Assembly (NCBI RefSeq): GCF_026341815.1
Contig: NZ_JAPENX010000003.1
Location: 310,001-374,000 of the forward strand
From: Streptomyces sp. NBC_00572
GTDB lineage: Bacteria > Actinomycetota > Actinomycetes > Streptomycetales > Streptomycetaceae
Length of the DNA: 64,000 nt
Reading direction: 5' to 3'
Below the pieces are notes generated by a model that was not told the origin of the DNA, ran no database searches, and was given only the letters and a program-made list of their open reading frames with translations. Both the position numbers and the translations under genes were made by a program. Positions 8,202-16,402 of the stretch are shown here, piece by piece (position 1 is the first letter of the stretch; every line of letters starts with the position of its first letter).

Positions 8202-8738
8202 ATGCCGCGCATGACCACCGAACGCATCGAATCCGTCCCTCGCGTCGACCCTTCCACCACCTCGGGCGAGCGCGAAGCGCTGGAGCAGTGGCTCGACTTC
8301 CATCGCGCGACCCTCGCGATGAAGTGCGAGGGGCTCGACGACGCCCAGCTGCGCACCCCTTCCGCCCCGCCCTCGGACCTCACCCTGCTGGGCCTCGTCC
8401 GCCACATGGCGGAGGTCGAGAACGGCTGGTTCCGCAACGTCCTGGCCGGCGAGAAGGCGGGCTGGGTCTACTCGACCGAGGAGGACCTCGACCGGGACCT
8501 CCACATCACCGACGAGGACACCTACGAGGAGGCGTACGCCACCTGGCAGGCGCAGATCGCCCACGCGCGCGTCCTGGCCGCCGGGCACGGTCTCGACGAC
8601 CTGGCCACGGGCAGGCATCGCAGCGGGGAGCCCTTCAACCTCCGCTGGATCTACCTCCACATGATCGAGGAGTACGCACGCCACAACGGGCACGCGGACC
8701 TCATCCGGGAGCGGATCGACGGCGCGACCGGCGACTGA
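8202..8738 (+). CDS. DinB family protein (DUF664 type, possible mycothiol transferase)
   Basis: 178 residues. The four-helix DinB fold is indicated by LTLLGLVRHMAEVENGWFRNVLAG with its metal-binding His near residue 70, and by WIYLHMIEEYARHNGHADLIRERIDG with two further His ligands near residues 153 and 163. This is the DUF664 form common in actinobacteria, where several members are mycothiol- or bacillithiol-dependent S-transferases. An in-frame ATG at 8211 is an equally possible start. The 220 bp after it contain no gene, only short GACCGTCCG repeats. Confidence 0.85.
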   Translation: MPRMTTERIESVPRVDPSTTSGEREALEQWLDFHRATLAMKCEGLDDAQLRTPSAPPSDLTLLGLVRHMAEVENGWFRNVLAGEKAGWVYSTEEDLDRDLHITDEDTYEEAYATWQAQIAHARVLAAGHGLDDLATGRHRSGEPFNLRWIYLHMIEEYARHNGHADLIRERIDGATGD

Positions 8739-8959
8739 GCGGGCGGGCCGCTCGGACCGACGACGGACCGCCCGCTGACCGTCCGTTGAACGCCCGCCGA
8801 CCGTCCGCTGATCGACCGGTGGCAGACCAGGGGCCGACCGATGACCCGCCACCGGGCCCGCCACCGGGTCAAGGCCGGTCCCGCCGCGCCTCACCCGTGT
8901 GGGGCATTCCCCGCCGGTAGGGGCGCGAAGATCACCGTCGGACCAGCAGAGTTGCGCGG

Positions 8960-9442
8960 GTGCATGGAACCCGAACCACAGCGAAGATCCTGGTCGGGGC
9001 GGCCGTGGCCGCCCTCGCGGGCTGCGTCTCGGTGGACGCCCCGCCGACGGCACCCGCCCCCGCGCCCGCCGCGGAGACGGTACGCCCCGCCCAGGACGTG
9101 GCCCCGCAGATCGTCGAGGGACCGGCCCGCGAGGCTCTCGAAGCGGCGCTCCCCGCTCCCCCGCCGTCCGCCAGGCCCCGCGCGGCGCCCACGTCCGAGG
9201 TGCACCGGCGCACAGTGGCCCCGCCCCGCACGGAGGCGCCGCGCAAGGAGGCCGTGCCGCGGCAGCGCGAGCGTCCGCACCCGGCGGCCCGCCAGGCGCT
9301 CCCCGGACTGCACGGGCTCTCCGATCTGCCGAAGACCCCGCCGGTCTCCCGGGCGGACGTCTGCGACCTCGGCGAGCGGTACGGCGGCTGGGCGCCGGGC
9401 AGCGACCAGTCGAGAATCTGCCACGGCACGTACGGCCGCTGA
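8960..9442 (+). CDS. Small proline-rich putative lipoprotein
   Basis: 160 residues. The N-terminus MHGTRTTAKILVGAAVAALA-G-C22 is a lipoprotein signal peptide with lipobox LAGC. The mature part is disordered and rich in Pro, Ala and Arg up to residue 125. A short conserved-looking end with two cysteines follows (RADVCDLGERYGGWAPGS, then ICHGTYGR). No domain was recognised. It is presumably anchored outside the membrane, and thus a possible substrate of lnt in this window. Confidence 0.75.
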   Translation: MHGTRTTAKILVGAAVAALAGCVSVDAPPTAPAPAPAAETVRPAQDVAPQIVEGPAREALEAALPAPPPSARPRAAPTSEVHRRTVAPPRTEAPRKEAVPRQRERPHPAARQALPGLHGLSDLPKTPPVSRADVCDLGERYGGWAPGSDQSRICHGTYGR

Positions 9443-9521
9443 GGCCCAGGCCGCCGAGGCCGGCAGCCGAGCCAGGCGGCCGCACCGCCCGCCGCGCCCC
9501 CCGCCGCCCGTCCCTGCCGCC

Positions 9522-9995
9522 TCACAGCCCCCGAAGACGCAGCTCAAGGCGCTCGATCGCGGCCCGGACCCCGTTTCCGTAGCCGTCGTCGTCGAGGTGG
9601 TCCGACGCGGCGCGGGCCCGGTCCAGATGGACCCGGGCGGCGTCGGGCCGCTGGAGCTTGACGTAGTCGGCGGCCAGGTTGAGGTGGAGCGAGGGGTACA
9701 GCGCGCGGAGGGCGACCGCCGAGCCGTGCTCGGCGAGCCGCTCCTCCGCCAGGCCCTCGGCCGCGCTCAGGGCCCGCAGGTCCCAGGCCAGCTCGGTGTC
9801 GGGGTCGTCCTGGGCGTCCGCCATGTAGTGCGCGAGGGTGCACCGGTGCAGCGGATCCCCGTCGGGGCCGATCTGCTGCCAGATGAGCCCGAAACGATTG
9901 CGGGCCTCCTCGCGGTCGCCGCCGTGGAGCAGCATCATGGCCTGCCCGATCCTGGTCATGACCCCGTCGTCCGACACCTGCTGCTGCTCGGTCAC
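9522..9995 (-). CDS. Tetratricopeptide-type helical protein
   Basis: 157 residues from a GTG at 9995 that has GGAGG six bases upstream; a longer frame upstream lacks such a site. The sequence is a series of short amphipathic helix pairs (MTRIGQAMMLLHGGDREEARNRF, split here, and SLHLNLAADYVKLQRPDAARVHL-type repeats) typical of TPR solenoids. Actinobacterial proteins of this kind are usually annotated as tetratricopeptide or hypothetical proteins. It lies alone upstream of the ung end. Function unknown. Confidence 0.75.
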   Translation of the reverse strand: MTEQQQVSDDGVMTRIGQAMMLLHGGDREEARNRFGLIWQQIGPDGDPLHRCTLAHYMADAQDDPDTELAWDLRALSAAEGLAEERLAEHGSAVALRALYPSLHLNLAADYVKLQRPDAARVHLDRARAASDHLDDDGYGNGVRAAIERLELRLRGL

Positions 9996-10065
9996 CGCGA
10001 CCTCCACCCGCTCACCCACTGGGAGAGCCGACGCTAGCCGCACACGGCCCCGATCGGGCCGAGGC

Positions 10066-10749
10066 TCAGCCGAGGTCCGGGATGCGCCAGTCGATCGGCT
10101 CGTGTCCCTGGGCCGCGACGGCCGCGTCGATCTGGGTGAAGGGCTGCGATCCGAAGAACTTCTTCGCCGACAGCGGCGACGGGTGGGCGCCCTTCACCAC
10201 CACGTGCCGCTCCTCGTCGATGAGCGGCAGCTTCTTCTGCGCGTAGTTGCCCCAGAGGACGAAGACGGCGGGGTCGGGCCGCGAGGCGACCGCGGTGATG
10301 ACCGCGTCGGTGAACTTCTCCCAGCCCTTGCCCTTGTGCGAGTTCGCCTCGCCGGAGCGGACGGTCAGCACGGCGTTGAGCAGCAGGACGCCCTGCTCGG
10401 CCCACGGCATCAGATAGCCGTTGTCCGGGATCGGGTGGCCGAGCTCTGCCTGCATCTCCTTGTAGATGTTCCGCAGGGAGGGCGGGGTCTTCACCCCGGG
10501 CCGGACGGAGAAGCAGAGGCCGTGGCCCTGCCCCTCGCCGTGGTAGGGGTCCTGACCGAGGATCAGGACCTTCACCTTGTCGTACGGGGTGGCGTCGAGG
10601 GCGGCGAACACCTCGTCCTTCGGGGGGAAGACCGGTCCCTTGGCGCGCTCCTCCTCGACGAACTCGGTGAGCTGCGCGAAGTACGGCTTCTGGAGCTCCT
10701 CGCCGAGAACACCCCGCCAGGACTCGGGCAGCATGCTGGTGTCGGTCAC
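10066..10749 (-). CDS. ung: Uracil-DNA glycosylase, family 1
   Basis: 227 residues from a GTG at 10749 with GGAGG nine bases upstream; a TTG three codons earlier is less likely. The family-1 motifs are complete: LILGQD67PYHG water-activating loop, H189PSPLSA leucine/minor-groove loop and VFVLWGNYAQ for uracil recognition. The enzyme excises uracil from DNA in base excision repair. The length equals that of other Streptomyces Ung proteins. Transcription is monocistronic by appearance. Confidence 0.97.
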   Translation of the reverse strand: MTDTSMLPESWRGVLGEELQKPYFAQLTEFVEEERAKGPVFPPKDEVFAALDATPYDKVKVLILGQDPYHGEGQGHGLCFSVRPGVKTPPSLRNIYKEMQAELGHPIPDNGYLMPWAEQGVLLLNAVLTVRSGEANSHKGKGWEKFTDAVITAVASRPDPAVFVLWGNYAQKKLPLIDEERHVVVKGAHPSPLSAKKFFGSQPFTQIDAAVAAQGHEPIDWRIPDLG

Positions 10750-10798
10750 GGTCAACAACCTCCGGTGGACGTTCCTGATCTACGTCCAAGAACCTACC

Positions 10799-10821
10799 GG
10801 GGGCCACTGACAGTGGCCCCC
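10799..10821 (-). terminator. Hairpin terminator after the substrate-binding protein gene
   Basis: GGGGGCCACTG and CAGTGGCCCCC form an 11-bp perfect stem around a single A, so the folded RNA would lose one or two closing pairs. There is no U-tract, as is usual for Streptomyces terminators. It lies between the end of the substrate-binding protein gene and the ung start on the same strand. Confidence 0.75.
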
Positions 10822-10857
10822 GCGGTCCTGCGTCGGCCGACTCCACGAGTCCGGCGA

Positions 10858-10938
10858 GTCCTGCCGGTCCTGCGTGTCGTGCCCGTCCTGCGTGTACTGC
10901 CTGTCCTGCGGGTCCTGCGGGTCCTGCGGGTCCTGCTA
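10858..10938. repeat. Nine tandem copies of a 9-bp GTCCTGCGG-type repeat
   Basis: Nine consecutive 9-base units (consensus GTCCTGCGG) run from 10858 to 10938. The last three complete copies next to the gene are identical, and copies further out are degenerate. The array enters the stop codon of the substrate-binding protein gene (CTA at 10936-10938). Length multiples of nine keep any reading frame open, producing spurious Cys-rich frames on the + strand. Confidence 0.85.
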
Positions 10939-12519
10939 CCAGCTGGCCCTGCGGTACAGCTCCCAGACCTGCATGACCGTCTGCGGGTCGAGCGCGCGCT
11001 CGCCGCCGCCGATGTCGTCACGGGCCGCGATGTACAGCTTGCCCTGCCACAGCGGCAGCAGCCGGACGTCCTGGACCATGATCTCCTGGGCCTCCACGAA
11101 CTCGTCCGTGACCGTCCCGCGGTCGCTCTCGCGACGGGACTTCGGAAGCAGCTCGCCGGTGATCCTGGGGCTCACGTAGGGCGTACCGAGGACGTTCTCC
11201 TTGCCGATGAACGGCGCCACGAAGTTGTCCGGGTCCGGGAAGTCGGGGAACCAGCCGCGGCCGAAGACCGGGTACTCGCCCTTGTGGTAGCCCTCCTGGA
11301 ACTCCTTCCAGGGCTTGCCCTGGATGGTGACGTCGAAGAGGCCGGACTCCTCCAGCTGACGCTTGAGCTCCTTGAACTCGGCGGCCGTCGAGGAGCCGTA
11401 CCGGTCCGTCGTGTACCAGAAGGTCAGCTCGACGGGCTCGGTGATGCCGGCGTCGCGGAGGATCTTCTTCGCCTTCTTGGCGCTCGGGTCGCCGTAGCGG
11501 TCGAAGAACTTGGTGGTGTGAGCCGCGATGCCCTTGGGCACCATCGAGTACAGGGGCTCGGCCGTGCCCTGGTAGACCTTGTTGACCAGTTCGTCGCGGT
11601 CGACGACCTGGGCGATGGCCTGGCGGACGGGGAGCTTGGAGACCGAGGGGTCCTGGGTGTTGAAGACCAGGTAGCGGATGTCGGCGCCGGTCGACTCGAC
11701 GATCTGAAGGCCCTTGTTCTCGGGCTTGTCGTCCTGGAGCTCGATGACCTCCTCGGCGGTGAGGCCGCGGTAGGTGGCGTCGATCTCCTTCTCCTTGAGC
11801 GCGGCGACCATCGCGTCGGACTCGTCGAAGTACCGGATGGTGACGCCGCCGTTCTTACGGTCGGCGAAGCCCTTGTACGTGGGGTTCTTGGTCAGCTCGG
11901 CCTTGTCGCGCTCGGTGTACGAGTCGAGGACGTACGGCCCCGAGCCGGTGAGCTTGCCGTCCTTGCGGAGCTGGTCGGCCGGGTACTCGGCCGGGTCCAC
12001 GAGCGACATCGCCGGCGTGGCGAGGACGAACGGGAAGGTGGCGTCCGACTTGTTGAGCCGGAAGACGACGGTCCGGTCGCCTACGGTCTCGATCTTGTCG
12101 AGCGAGCCGAGCATGCCGTTGGGGCCGCCCTTGTGGTTGATCGTGCGGATGCGCTCGATCGAGTACTGCACGGCCTTGGCGTCCAGCTTGTGCCCGTTGG
12201 AGAAGGTCAGGCCCTCCACGAGCTTGCACTCGAAGACACGGCTCGACGTGTCCGAGAACTTGCAGTCCGCGGCATCCGAATCCGGGATCGTGCTGCCCGT
12301 AGGGAAACTCACCAGGGTCTGGAAGACATTCCGGAAGAGCTCCCAGGAATTGTCCCAGGCGGCAGCCGGGTCAAGCGTGGTGGGAGAACTCGTCGTACCG
12401 ACGACGATTCTCTGATCCCCGGCGGAATCACTGTCCGAGAAGACACTGCATCCGGTTACCAGGGATATGGACACAAGGGCTGCAGCGGCCTGCAGACTGG
12501 TCCGGTTGAACACGTGCAC
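10936..12519 (-). CDS. ABC transporter family 5 substrate-binding lipoprotein (peptide/nickel type)
   Basis: 527 residues. Signal peptide with lipobox LVTG-C24 is followed by the SBP_bac_5 fold: VVGTTSSPTTLDPAAAWDN at the N-terminus, the LVEGLTFSNGHKLDAKAVQYSIERI signature near residue 100, and GRGWFPDFPDPDNF with a late hinge. The protein would be lipid-anchored outside the membrane and capture oligopeptides or similar ligands. No permease or ATPase genes are adjacent, so it is an orphan that probably uses a transporter encoded elsewhere. A promoter-like pair precedes it. Confidence 0.93.
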   Translation of the reverse strand: MHVFNRTSLQAAAALVSISLVTGCSVFSDSDSAGDQRIVVGTTSSPTTLDPAAAWDNSWELFRNVFQTLVSFPTGSTIPDSDAADCKFSDTSSRVFECKLVEGLTFSNGHKLDAKAVQYSIERIRTINHKGGPNGMLGSLDKIETVGDRTVVFRLNKSDATFPFVLATPAMSLVDPAEYPADQLRKDGKLTGSGPYVLDSYTERDKAELTKNPTYKGFADRKNGGVTIRYFDESDAMVAALKEKEIDATYRGLTAEEVIELQDDKPENKGLQIVESTGADIRYLVFNTQDPSVSKLPVRQAIAQVVDRDELVNKVYQGTAEPLYSMVPKGIAAHTTKFFDRYGDPSAKKAKKILRDAGITEPVELTFWYTTDRYGSSTAAEFKELKRQLEESGLFDVTIQGKPWKEFQEGYHKGEYPVFGRGWFPDFPDPDNFVAPFIGKENVLGTPYVSPRITGELLPKSRRESDRGTVTDEFVEAQEIMVQDVRLLPLWQGKLYIAARDDIGGGERALDPQTVMQVWELYRRASW

Positions 12520-12546
12520 GCTCCTCGTTCAGCCACGGGTCGGCCG

Positions 12547-12574
12547 ACGATACCGCAGCACCCCGTCAGGTCAA
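12547..12574 (-). promoter_or_regulatory. Sigma-70-like promoter of the substrate-binding protein gene
   Basis: On the minus strand TTGACC (12569-12574) is followed after 16 bases by TATCGT (12547-12552), 28 bp before the ATG at 12519. Both hexamers and spacing fit a vegetative HrdB-type promoter. Confidence 0.6.
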
Positions 12575-12592
12575 TCTTCGAGCCTGACGGGG
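12561..12592 (-). terminator. Inverted repeat between the SDR stop and the next promoter
   Basis: CCCCGTCAGG (12561-12570) and CCTGACGGGG (12583-12592) form a perfect 10-bp stem with a 12-base loop. It lies downstream of the SDR gene ending at 12662 and overlaps the -35 element of the following promoter. It may terminate the SDR transcript or serve as an operator for the lipoprotein gene. Confidence 0.55.
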
Positions 12593-12661
12593 CACTTAAG
12601 GCATTCGACGTATAACCGGGGTCAATCCGGACATGAAATCCGGAAAGTGTCCGATTATCGG

Positions 12662-13429
12662 TCACCCGACTCCGGCGTTCAGGAAAATCCCGCCGTCGAC
12701 GACGAGCGTCTGGCCGGTGATCCACTCCGACTGGGAGGAGGTGAGGAAGGCGGCCGCGCCGCCGATGTCCTCGGGCTCGCCGAGTCGCCCGAGCGGGTAG
12801 GCGGCGGCTGCCTCCGCCTCCCGGCCCTCGTACAACGCCTGCGCGAATTTCGTCTTCACGACCGCCGGGGCAATCGCGTTGACCCGCACGAGCGGGGCGA
12901 ATTCATGGGCCAGCTGAATGGTCAGGTTGATCATCGCGGCCTTGCTGATCCCGTAAGCGCCGATGAACGGCGAGGCGGAGACGCCGGCGACCGAGGCGAT
13001 GTTCACGATCGCCCCGCCGTGCTCCTTCTGCCAGGCGTGCCAGGTCCGCTGGGCGAAGCCGAGCGCGGAGACCACGTTGGTCTCGAAGACCTTGCGGGCC
13101 ACCCCGAGGTCCAGGTCGGCGATGGGGCCGAAGACCGGGTTCGTACCGGCGTTGTTGATCAGGAAGTCCACCCGGCCGAAGCCGTCCATCGCCGCCTCCA
13201 CGGCGGTGGCCTGGTGGGCCTCGTCGTGGGCCTTGCCGGGGACGCCGATCGCCCGGTCGGCGCCGAGGCGCTCGACGGCCTCCTTGAGGGCCTCCTCGCC
13301 GCGTCCGGTGATGACGACCCGGTCGCCGCGGGCGACGAGCGCCTCGGCGATGCCGTAGCCGATGCCCCGGCTCGCGCCGGTGACGAGGGCGACCTTGCCG
13401 GACAGTTCCGGCCGTGCCTGTGTGGTCAT
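12662..13429 (-). CDS. SDR family oxidoreductase (FabG-like), first of a pair
   Basis: 255 residues from the ATG at 13429. Classical SDR features: VTGASRGIGYGIAEAL (TGxxxGxG cofactor loop) near residue 16, LINNAGTNP, an S-Y-K active site in VAGVSASPFIGAYGISKAA, and VNAIAPAVVKTKFA after it. It reduces or oxidises a hydroxy/keto group with NAD(P). It follows the second SDR gene on the same strand with a 29-bp gap, so they form a two-gene operon. Such tandem SDRs in Streptomyces are often linked to acyl-CoA metabolism. Confidence 0.92.
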   Translation of the reverse strand: MTTQARPELSGKVALVTGASRGIGYGIAEALVARGDRVVITGRGEEALKEAVERLGADRAIGVPGKAHDEAHQATAVEAAMDGFGRVDFLINNAGTNPVFGPIADLDLGVARKVFETNVVSALGFAQRTWHAWQKEHGGAIVNIASVAGVSASPFIGAYGISKAAMINLTIQLAHEFAPLVRVNAIAPAVVKTKFAQALYEGREAEAAAAYPLGRLGEPEDIGGAAAFLTSSQSEWITGQTLVVDGGIFLNAGVG

Positions 13430-13458
13430 GTGTGCCTTGCTCCTCTCGGTGCCGGTCG

Positions 13459-14220
13459 TCAGTTGAGCGGGCCGCCGGCCACGTACATGACCTGGCCGGA
13501 GACGAAGCCGGCGTCGTCGCCCGCGAAGAAGGCGATGGCGTTGGCGACGTCCTCGGGGCGGCCGACGCGCTGCACCGGGATCATGGACGCGGCGGCGGCC
13601 TGGAACTCCTCGAAGCCCATGCCGACGCGCTCGGCGGTCTGCGCGGTCATCTCGGTGACGATGAAGCCCGGGGCGACGGCGTTGGCGGTGATGCCGAACT
13701 TGCCGAGCTCCTTGGCGAGGGTCTTGGTGAGGCCCTGGAGACCGGCCTTCACGGCCGAGTAGTTGGCCTGGCCGCGGTTGCCGAGCGCCGAGGAGGAGGA
13801 GAGCGAGACGATCCGGCCGAAGCCCGCGTCCACCATGTGCTTCTGGCAGGCCTTCGCCATCAGGAAGGCACCCTTGAGGTGCACGTTCATGACGAGGTCC
13901 CAGTCGGACTCGGACATCTTGAAGAGCAGGTTGTCGCGGAGCACACCCGCGTTGTTGACGAGGATCGTCGGCGCGCCGAGCTCGGCGGCGACCCGCGCGA
14001 CGGCGGCCTCCACCTGGGCGCTGTCGGAGACGTCGCAGCCGACCGCGAGGGCGGTGCCGCCCGCGGCAGTGATCTTCTCGACGGTGTCCTTGCAGGCCGC
14101 CTCGTCGAGGTCGAGTACGGCGACGGCGCGGCCCTCGGCCGCGAGGCGGAGCGCCGTGGCGGCCCCGATACCCCGTGCGGCACCCGTGACGACGGCTACG
14201 CGCTGCTCGGTGGTGGACAT
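13459..14220 (-). CDS. SDR family oxidoreductase, 3-oxoacyl-ACP reductase-like
   Basis: 253 residues, ATG at 14220. VVTGAARGIGAATALRLA gives the cofactor loop, LDLDE ends beta-2 with acidic residues that could accept the NAD ribose, NNAGV is at residues 88-92, and the catalytic Ser-Tyr-Lys lie in SLSSSSALGNRGQANYSAVKAG. The C-terminal FVSGQVMYVAGG is typical of FabG. It leads a two-gene operon with the next SDR. A GAGCGACCGCTTAG palindrome lies 73 bp upstream, a probable TetR-type operator. Confidence 0.92.
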   Translation of the reverse strand: MSTTEQRVAVVTGAARGIGAATALRLAAEGRAVAVLDLDEAACKDTVEKITAAGGTALAVGCDVSDSAQVEAAVARVAAELGAPTILVNNAGVLRDNLLFKMSESDWDLVMNVHLKGAFLMAKACQKHMVDAGFGRIVSLSSSSALGNRGQANYSAVKAGLQGLTKTLAKELGKFGITANAVAPGFIVTEMTAQTAERVGMGFEEFQAAAASMIPVQRVGRPEDVANAIAFFAGDDAGFVSGQVMYVAGGPLN

Positions 14221-14292
14221 GCTTGGTTCTCCTCGCCCTTGGATCGTCCCTGGTCGCGGTCGAACCGGCCACCCGCTCCTGCGTCCCGCACA

Positions 14293-14307
14293 TGAGCGAC
14301 CGCTTAG
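14293..14307. promoter_or_regulatory. Probable TetR-type operator upstream of the SDR pair
   Basis: TGAGCGACCGCTTAG (14293-14307) contains the inverted arms AGCG and CGCT around AC, extended imperfectly to TnAGCGACCGCTnA. AAGCGGTCGCT-like palindromes occur upstream of fatty-acid and acyl-CoA genes in actinobacteria and are bound by TetR regulators. No such regulator gene lies next to it, so the protein would come from elsewhere. Confidence 0.5.
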
Positions 14308-14425
14308 TATCGTCCGCAGAACGAGACGCTAGAAGCCCTGGCACCCGGTGTCAACGGCCCACCGGGTGCACCCGGTCACTCCCCGTCGCCGGACACGGAG
14401 ACGGGCAGCAGGCGGGCAGGCCCGC

Positions 14426-14809
14426 TCAGCGCACGAGGAGGTCCAGCAGCCGCTCCACCTCGGCCTCCGGGTCGGCGGTGAGTCCCGTGTGAACCGGCCC
14501 CGGCTGGACGACCGTGGAACGCGGCGCGATCAGCCAGCGGAAGCGCCGCCCGGCGTCGTCACCCGCGGCCTGACCGGCCGCGTCACCCCCCAGACAGACC
14601 CCCTCGACCGCACGCAGCGCGGCCCGGACACCGGTCACGTCGGCCGCCGGATCGAGCACCGACAGCTTCGCCTCGTCCAGGTGCGTACGGGCGGCCACGT
14701 AGGACCGGGCGCGGCAGTAGACGACCACGCCTGCGTTGAAGAACTCGCCGCGCTCGACCCGCGGCACCACGCGCAGCAGCGCGTACTCGAAGACATCGCG
14801 GTCGGTCAC
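14426..14809 (-). CDS. DUF3037 family protein
   Basis: 127 residues from a GTG at 14809 that overlaps the stop of the HipA-like gene (GTGA). The sequence FEYALLRVVPRVERGEFFNAGVVVYC at the N-terminus is the DUF3037 hallmark. DUF3037 genes are commonly found directly after HipA-like kinases, and here the two are translationally coupled. The role is unknown; a partner or modulator of the kinase is a reasonable inference. Confidence 0.85.
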   Translation of the reverse strand: MTDRDVFEYALLRVVPRVERGEFFNAGVVVYCRARSYVAARTHLDEAKLSVLDPAADVTGVRAALRAVEGVCLGGDAAGQAAGDDAGRRFRWLIAPRSTVVQPGPVHTGLTADPEAEVERLLDLLVR

Positions 14810-15651
14810 GGGGTGCTGTCCTTCTCGGTGGAGTGCGTCCGGGGCGCGAGGCGCTCGGCGAGCCAGCCGGGCGGCTGCTGCGGCCGGCTCTCGGTTCGCG
14901 GGCCGAGCGTGATCCGCTCGTGGATGGTGGCGGCGCGCGGCAGCAGCGCCGCGACGTAGGCGGCGCGCACCTCGTCCGTGCTGCCGAAGCCGGGCTCGTC
15001 GACGAGCCACTCGTCGGGCACGTCGGCGGCGACCTCGTCGAGCAGCTCGCGGGTGACGAGCGGCGCCAGCTCGGCTGCCGCGGCGGCGACGTCCGGCGCG
15101 TAGGGGGCGAGCGCGTGGTCGGAGGCGTCGTACGGCTTGGCCGCGGAGGCCTGGGCACCCGGCCAGTTGTGGTGCCAGATCATGGTGGCGCCGTGGTCGA
15201 TGAGCCACAGGTCGCCGTGCCAGACGAGCATGTTCGGGTTCCGCCAGGAACGGTCGACGTTGTTGATGACCGCGTCGAACCAGACGACCTTGCCGGCCTC
15301 CGCCGGGTCCACCTCGTAGGCCAGCGGGTCGAAGCCCAGCGAGCCGGGCAGGAAGTCCATGCCCAGGTTGAGCCCGCCGCTCGCCTTGAGCAGCTCCTGC
15401 ACCTCCTGGTCGGGCTCGGAGAGCCCGATCACCGGGTCGAGCTGGATGGAGACGAGCTCCGGCACCCGCAGACCGAGCCTGCGGGCGAGCTGCCCGCAGA
15501 TGACCTCGGCGACGAGGGTCTTGCGGCCCTGTCCGGCGCCGGTGAACTTCATGACGTAGGTACCGAGGTCGTCGGCCTCGACGATCCCGGGGAGCGAGCC
15601 GCCCTCACGCAAGGGGGTGACATAGCGGGTCGCTGTCACTTCTGTAAGCAT
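14806..15651 (-). CDS. HipA-like kinase family protein
   Basis: 281 residues, ATG at 15651. The N-terminus VEADDLGTYVMKFTGAGQG resembles the ATP-binding strands of HipA-type kinases, VVWFDAVINNVDRSWRNPNMLV carries the catalytic-loop Asp and Asn, and LWLIDHGA is the metal-binding D-H-G. HipA proteins are Ser/Thr kinases of toxin-antitoxin systems, but this stand-alone form pairs with DUF3037. The first 35 codons are duplicated exactly at 46470-46576. Upstream the sequence TAGCCTGGGAAA-ATG places a -10-like hexamer six bases before the start, suggesting a leaderless transcript. Confidence 0.85.
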   Translation of the reverse strand: MLTEVTATRYVTPLREGGSLPGIVEADDLGTYVMKFTGAGQGRKTLVAEVICGQLARRLGLRVPELVSIQLDPVIGLSEPDQEVQELLKASGGLNLGMDFLPGSLGFDPLAYEVDPAEAGKVVWFDAVINNVDRSWRNPNMLVWHGDLWLIDHGATMIWHHNWPGAQASAAKPYDASDHALAPYAPDVAAAAAELAPLVTRELLDEVAADVPDEWLVDEPGFGSTDEVRAAYVAALLPRAATIHERITLGPRTESRPQQPPGWLAERLAPRTHSTEKDSTP

Positions 15652-15663
15652 TTTCCCAGGCTA
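15545..15663. repeat. Left copy of 119-bp direct repeat (putative attL)
   Basis: 15545-15651 is identical over 107 bp to 46470-46576 in the same orientation. After three mismatches (TTT versus CCG) another nine bases, CCCAGGCTA, also match. The unit holds codons 1-35 of the HipA-like gene plus its -10 region (TAGCCT on the minus strand). It marks the left edge of a 30.8-kb segment, and the intact gene is at this end. Confidence 0.95.
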
Positions 15664-15787
15664 TCGGCCCGACTGAGCGGAGCACAGGCACTCAACCGGC
15701 CCCTCCCCCTCGCCGGGGAATGCTCCGTCATCCTCGGGGGAGTACGCGGGGAGTTCGGTCGGTCGCTCGGGTGCAGGACCCCCGGCC

Positions 15788-16402
15788 TCAGTCGAAGCGC
15801 AGGTCGGCGAGTTGCCGTTCGAGGGCGGTGACGTCTTCCTCGGGCTCGGCCCGGGGCGGGCGAGCCGCCATGAGCGCGGCCAGTTCGCCGCCCGCCCGCC
15901 GGACGCGCGCGGGCAGGCCGTCGGCGTACTCGTCTCCCCCTGATCCCCAGTCCTCGGACGCCGCGTACACCGCGGTGGGAACGACGGTGGCGCGCAGATA
16001 GGCGAAGAGCGGGCGCAGGGCGTGCTCCAGGACAAGGGAGTGGCGAGCGGTACCGCCCGTCGCCGCGACCAGGACCGGCTGCCCTGTGAGAGCGTCCGGG
16101 GCGATCACGTCGAAGAAGGACTTGAACAGCCCGCTGTAGGAGGCCGTGAACACCGGAGTCACGGCGATCAGGCCGTCGGCTCCCGTCACCGCTTCGATCG
16201 CGGCGGCCAGTCGCGGCGGCGCGAAACCGGTCACGAAGTGGTTGGCGATGTCCCCGGCGAGTGCGCGCAGCTCGACGACCTCGATCGACACGGTGTGGCC
16301 CCGGTCGACGAGTTCGTCGCGGGCCGCCTCGGCCAGCCGGTCGGCGAGCAGGCGGGTGGAGGAGGGCGTGCTCAGCCCCGCGGAAACGACGGTCAGCTTC
16401 AT
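15788..16402 (-). CDS. NAD(P)H-dependent FMN reductase (CE1759-type) paired with an LLM oxidoreductase
   Basis: 204 residues, ATG at 16402. KLTVVSAGLSTPSSTRLLADRL is the flavodoxin-like phosphate-binding loop, VTPVFTASYSGLFKSFFDVI the second FMN loop, and ATGGTARHSLVLEHALRPLFAYL the third. It supplies reduced FMN to a two-component oxygenase. The ATG overlaps the stop of the preceding LLM gene by four bases, the usual arrangement for this pair in actinobacteria. It is the first gene inside the island's left edge. Confidence 0.92.
   Translation of the reverse strand: MKLTVVSAGLSTPSSTRLLADRLAEAARDELVDRGHTVSIEVVELRALAGDIANHFVTGFAPPRLAAAIEAVTGADGLIAVTPVFTASYSGLFKSFFDVIAPDALTGQPVLVAATGGTARHSLVLEHALRPLFAYLRATVVPTAVYAASEDWGSGGDEYADGLPARVRRAGGELAALMAARPPRAEPEEDVTALERQLADLRFD

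Noticed and set aside
10874..11179. Cys-rich + strand frame (CLSCGSCGSCGSC)
   Set aside because: Its cysteines are produced by the 9-bp GTCCTGCGG repeat; the rest is antisense to the lipoprotein gene.
9838..12615. A 925-codon open frame on the + strand
   Set aside because: It is the antisense shadow of the uracil glycosylase and substrate-binding protein genes; composition is Val/Leu/Arg/Gly-rich with no domain, as GC-rich antisense frames typically give.
14806..15651. Classical HipBA toxin-antitoxin system
   Set aside because: No HipB-type DNA-binding partner gene is adjacent; the coupled gene is DUF3037, so the toxin role is not supported.
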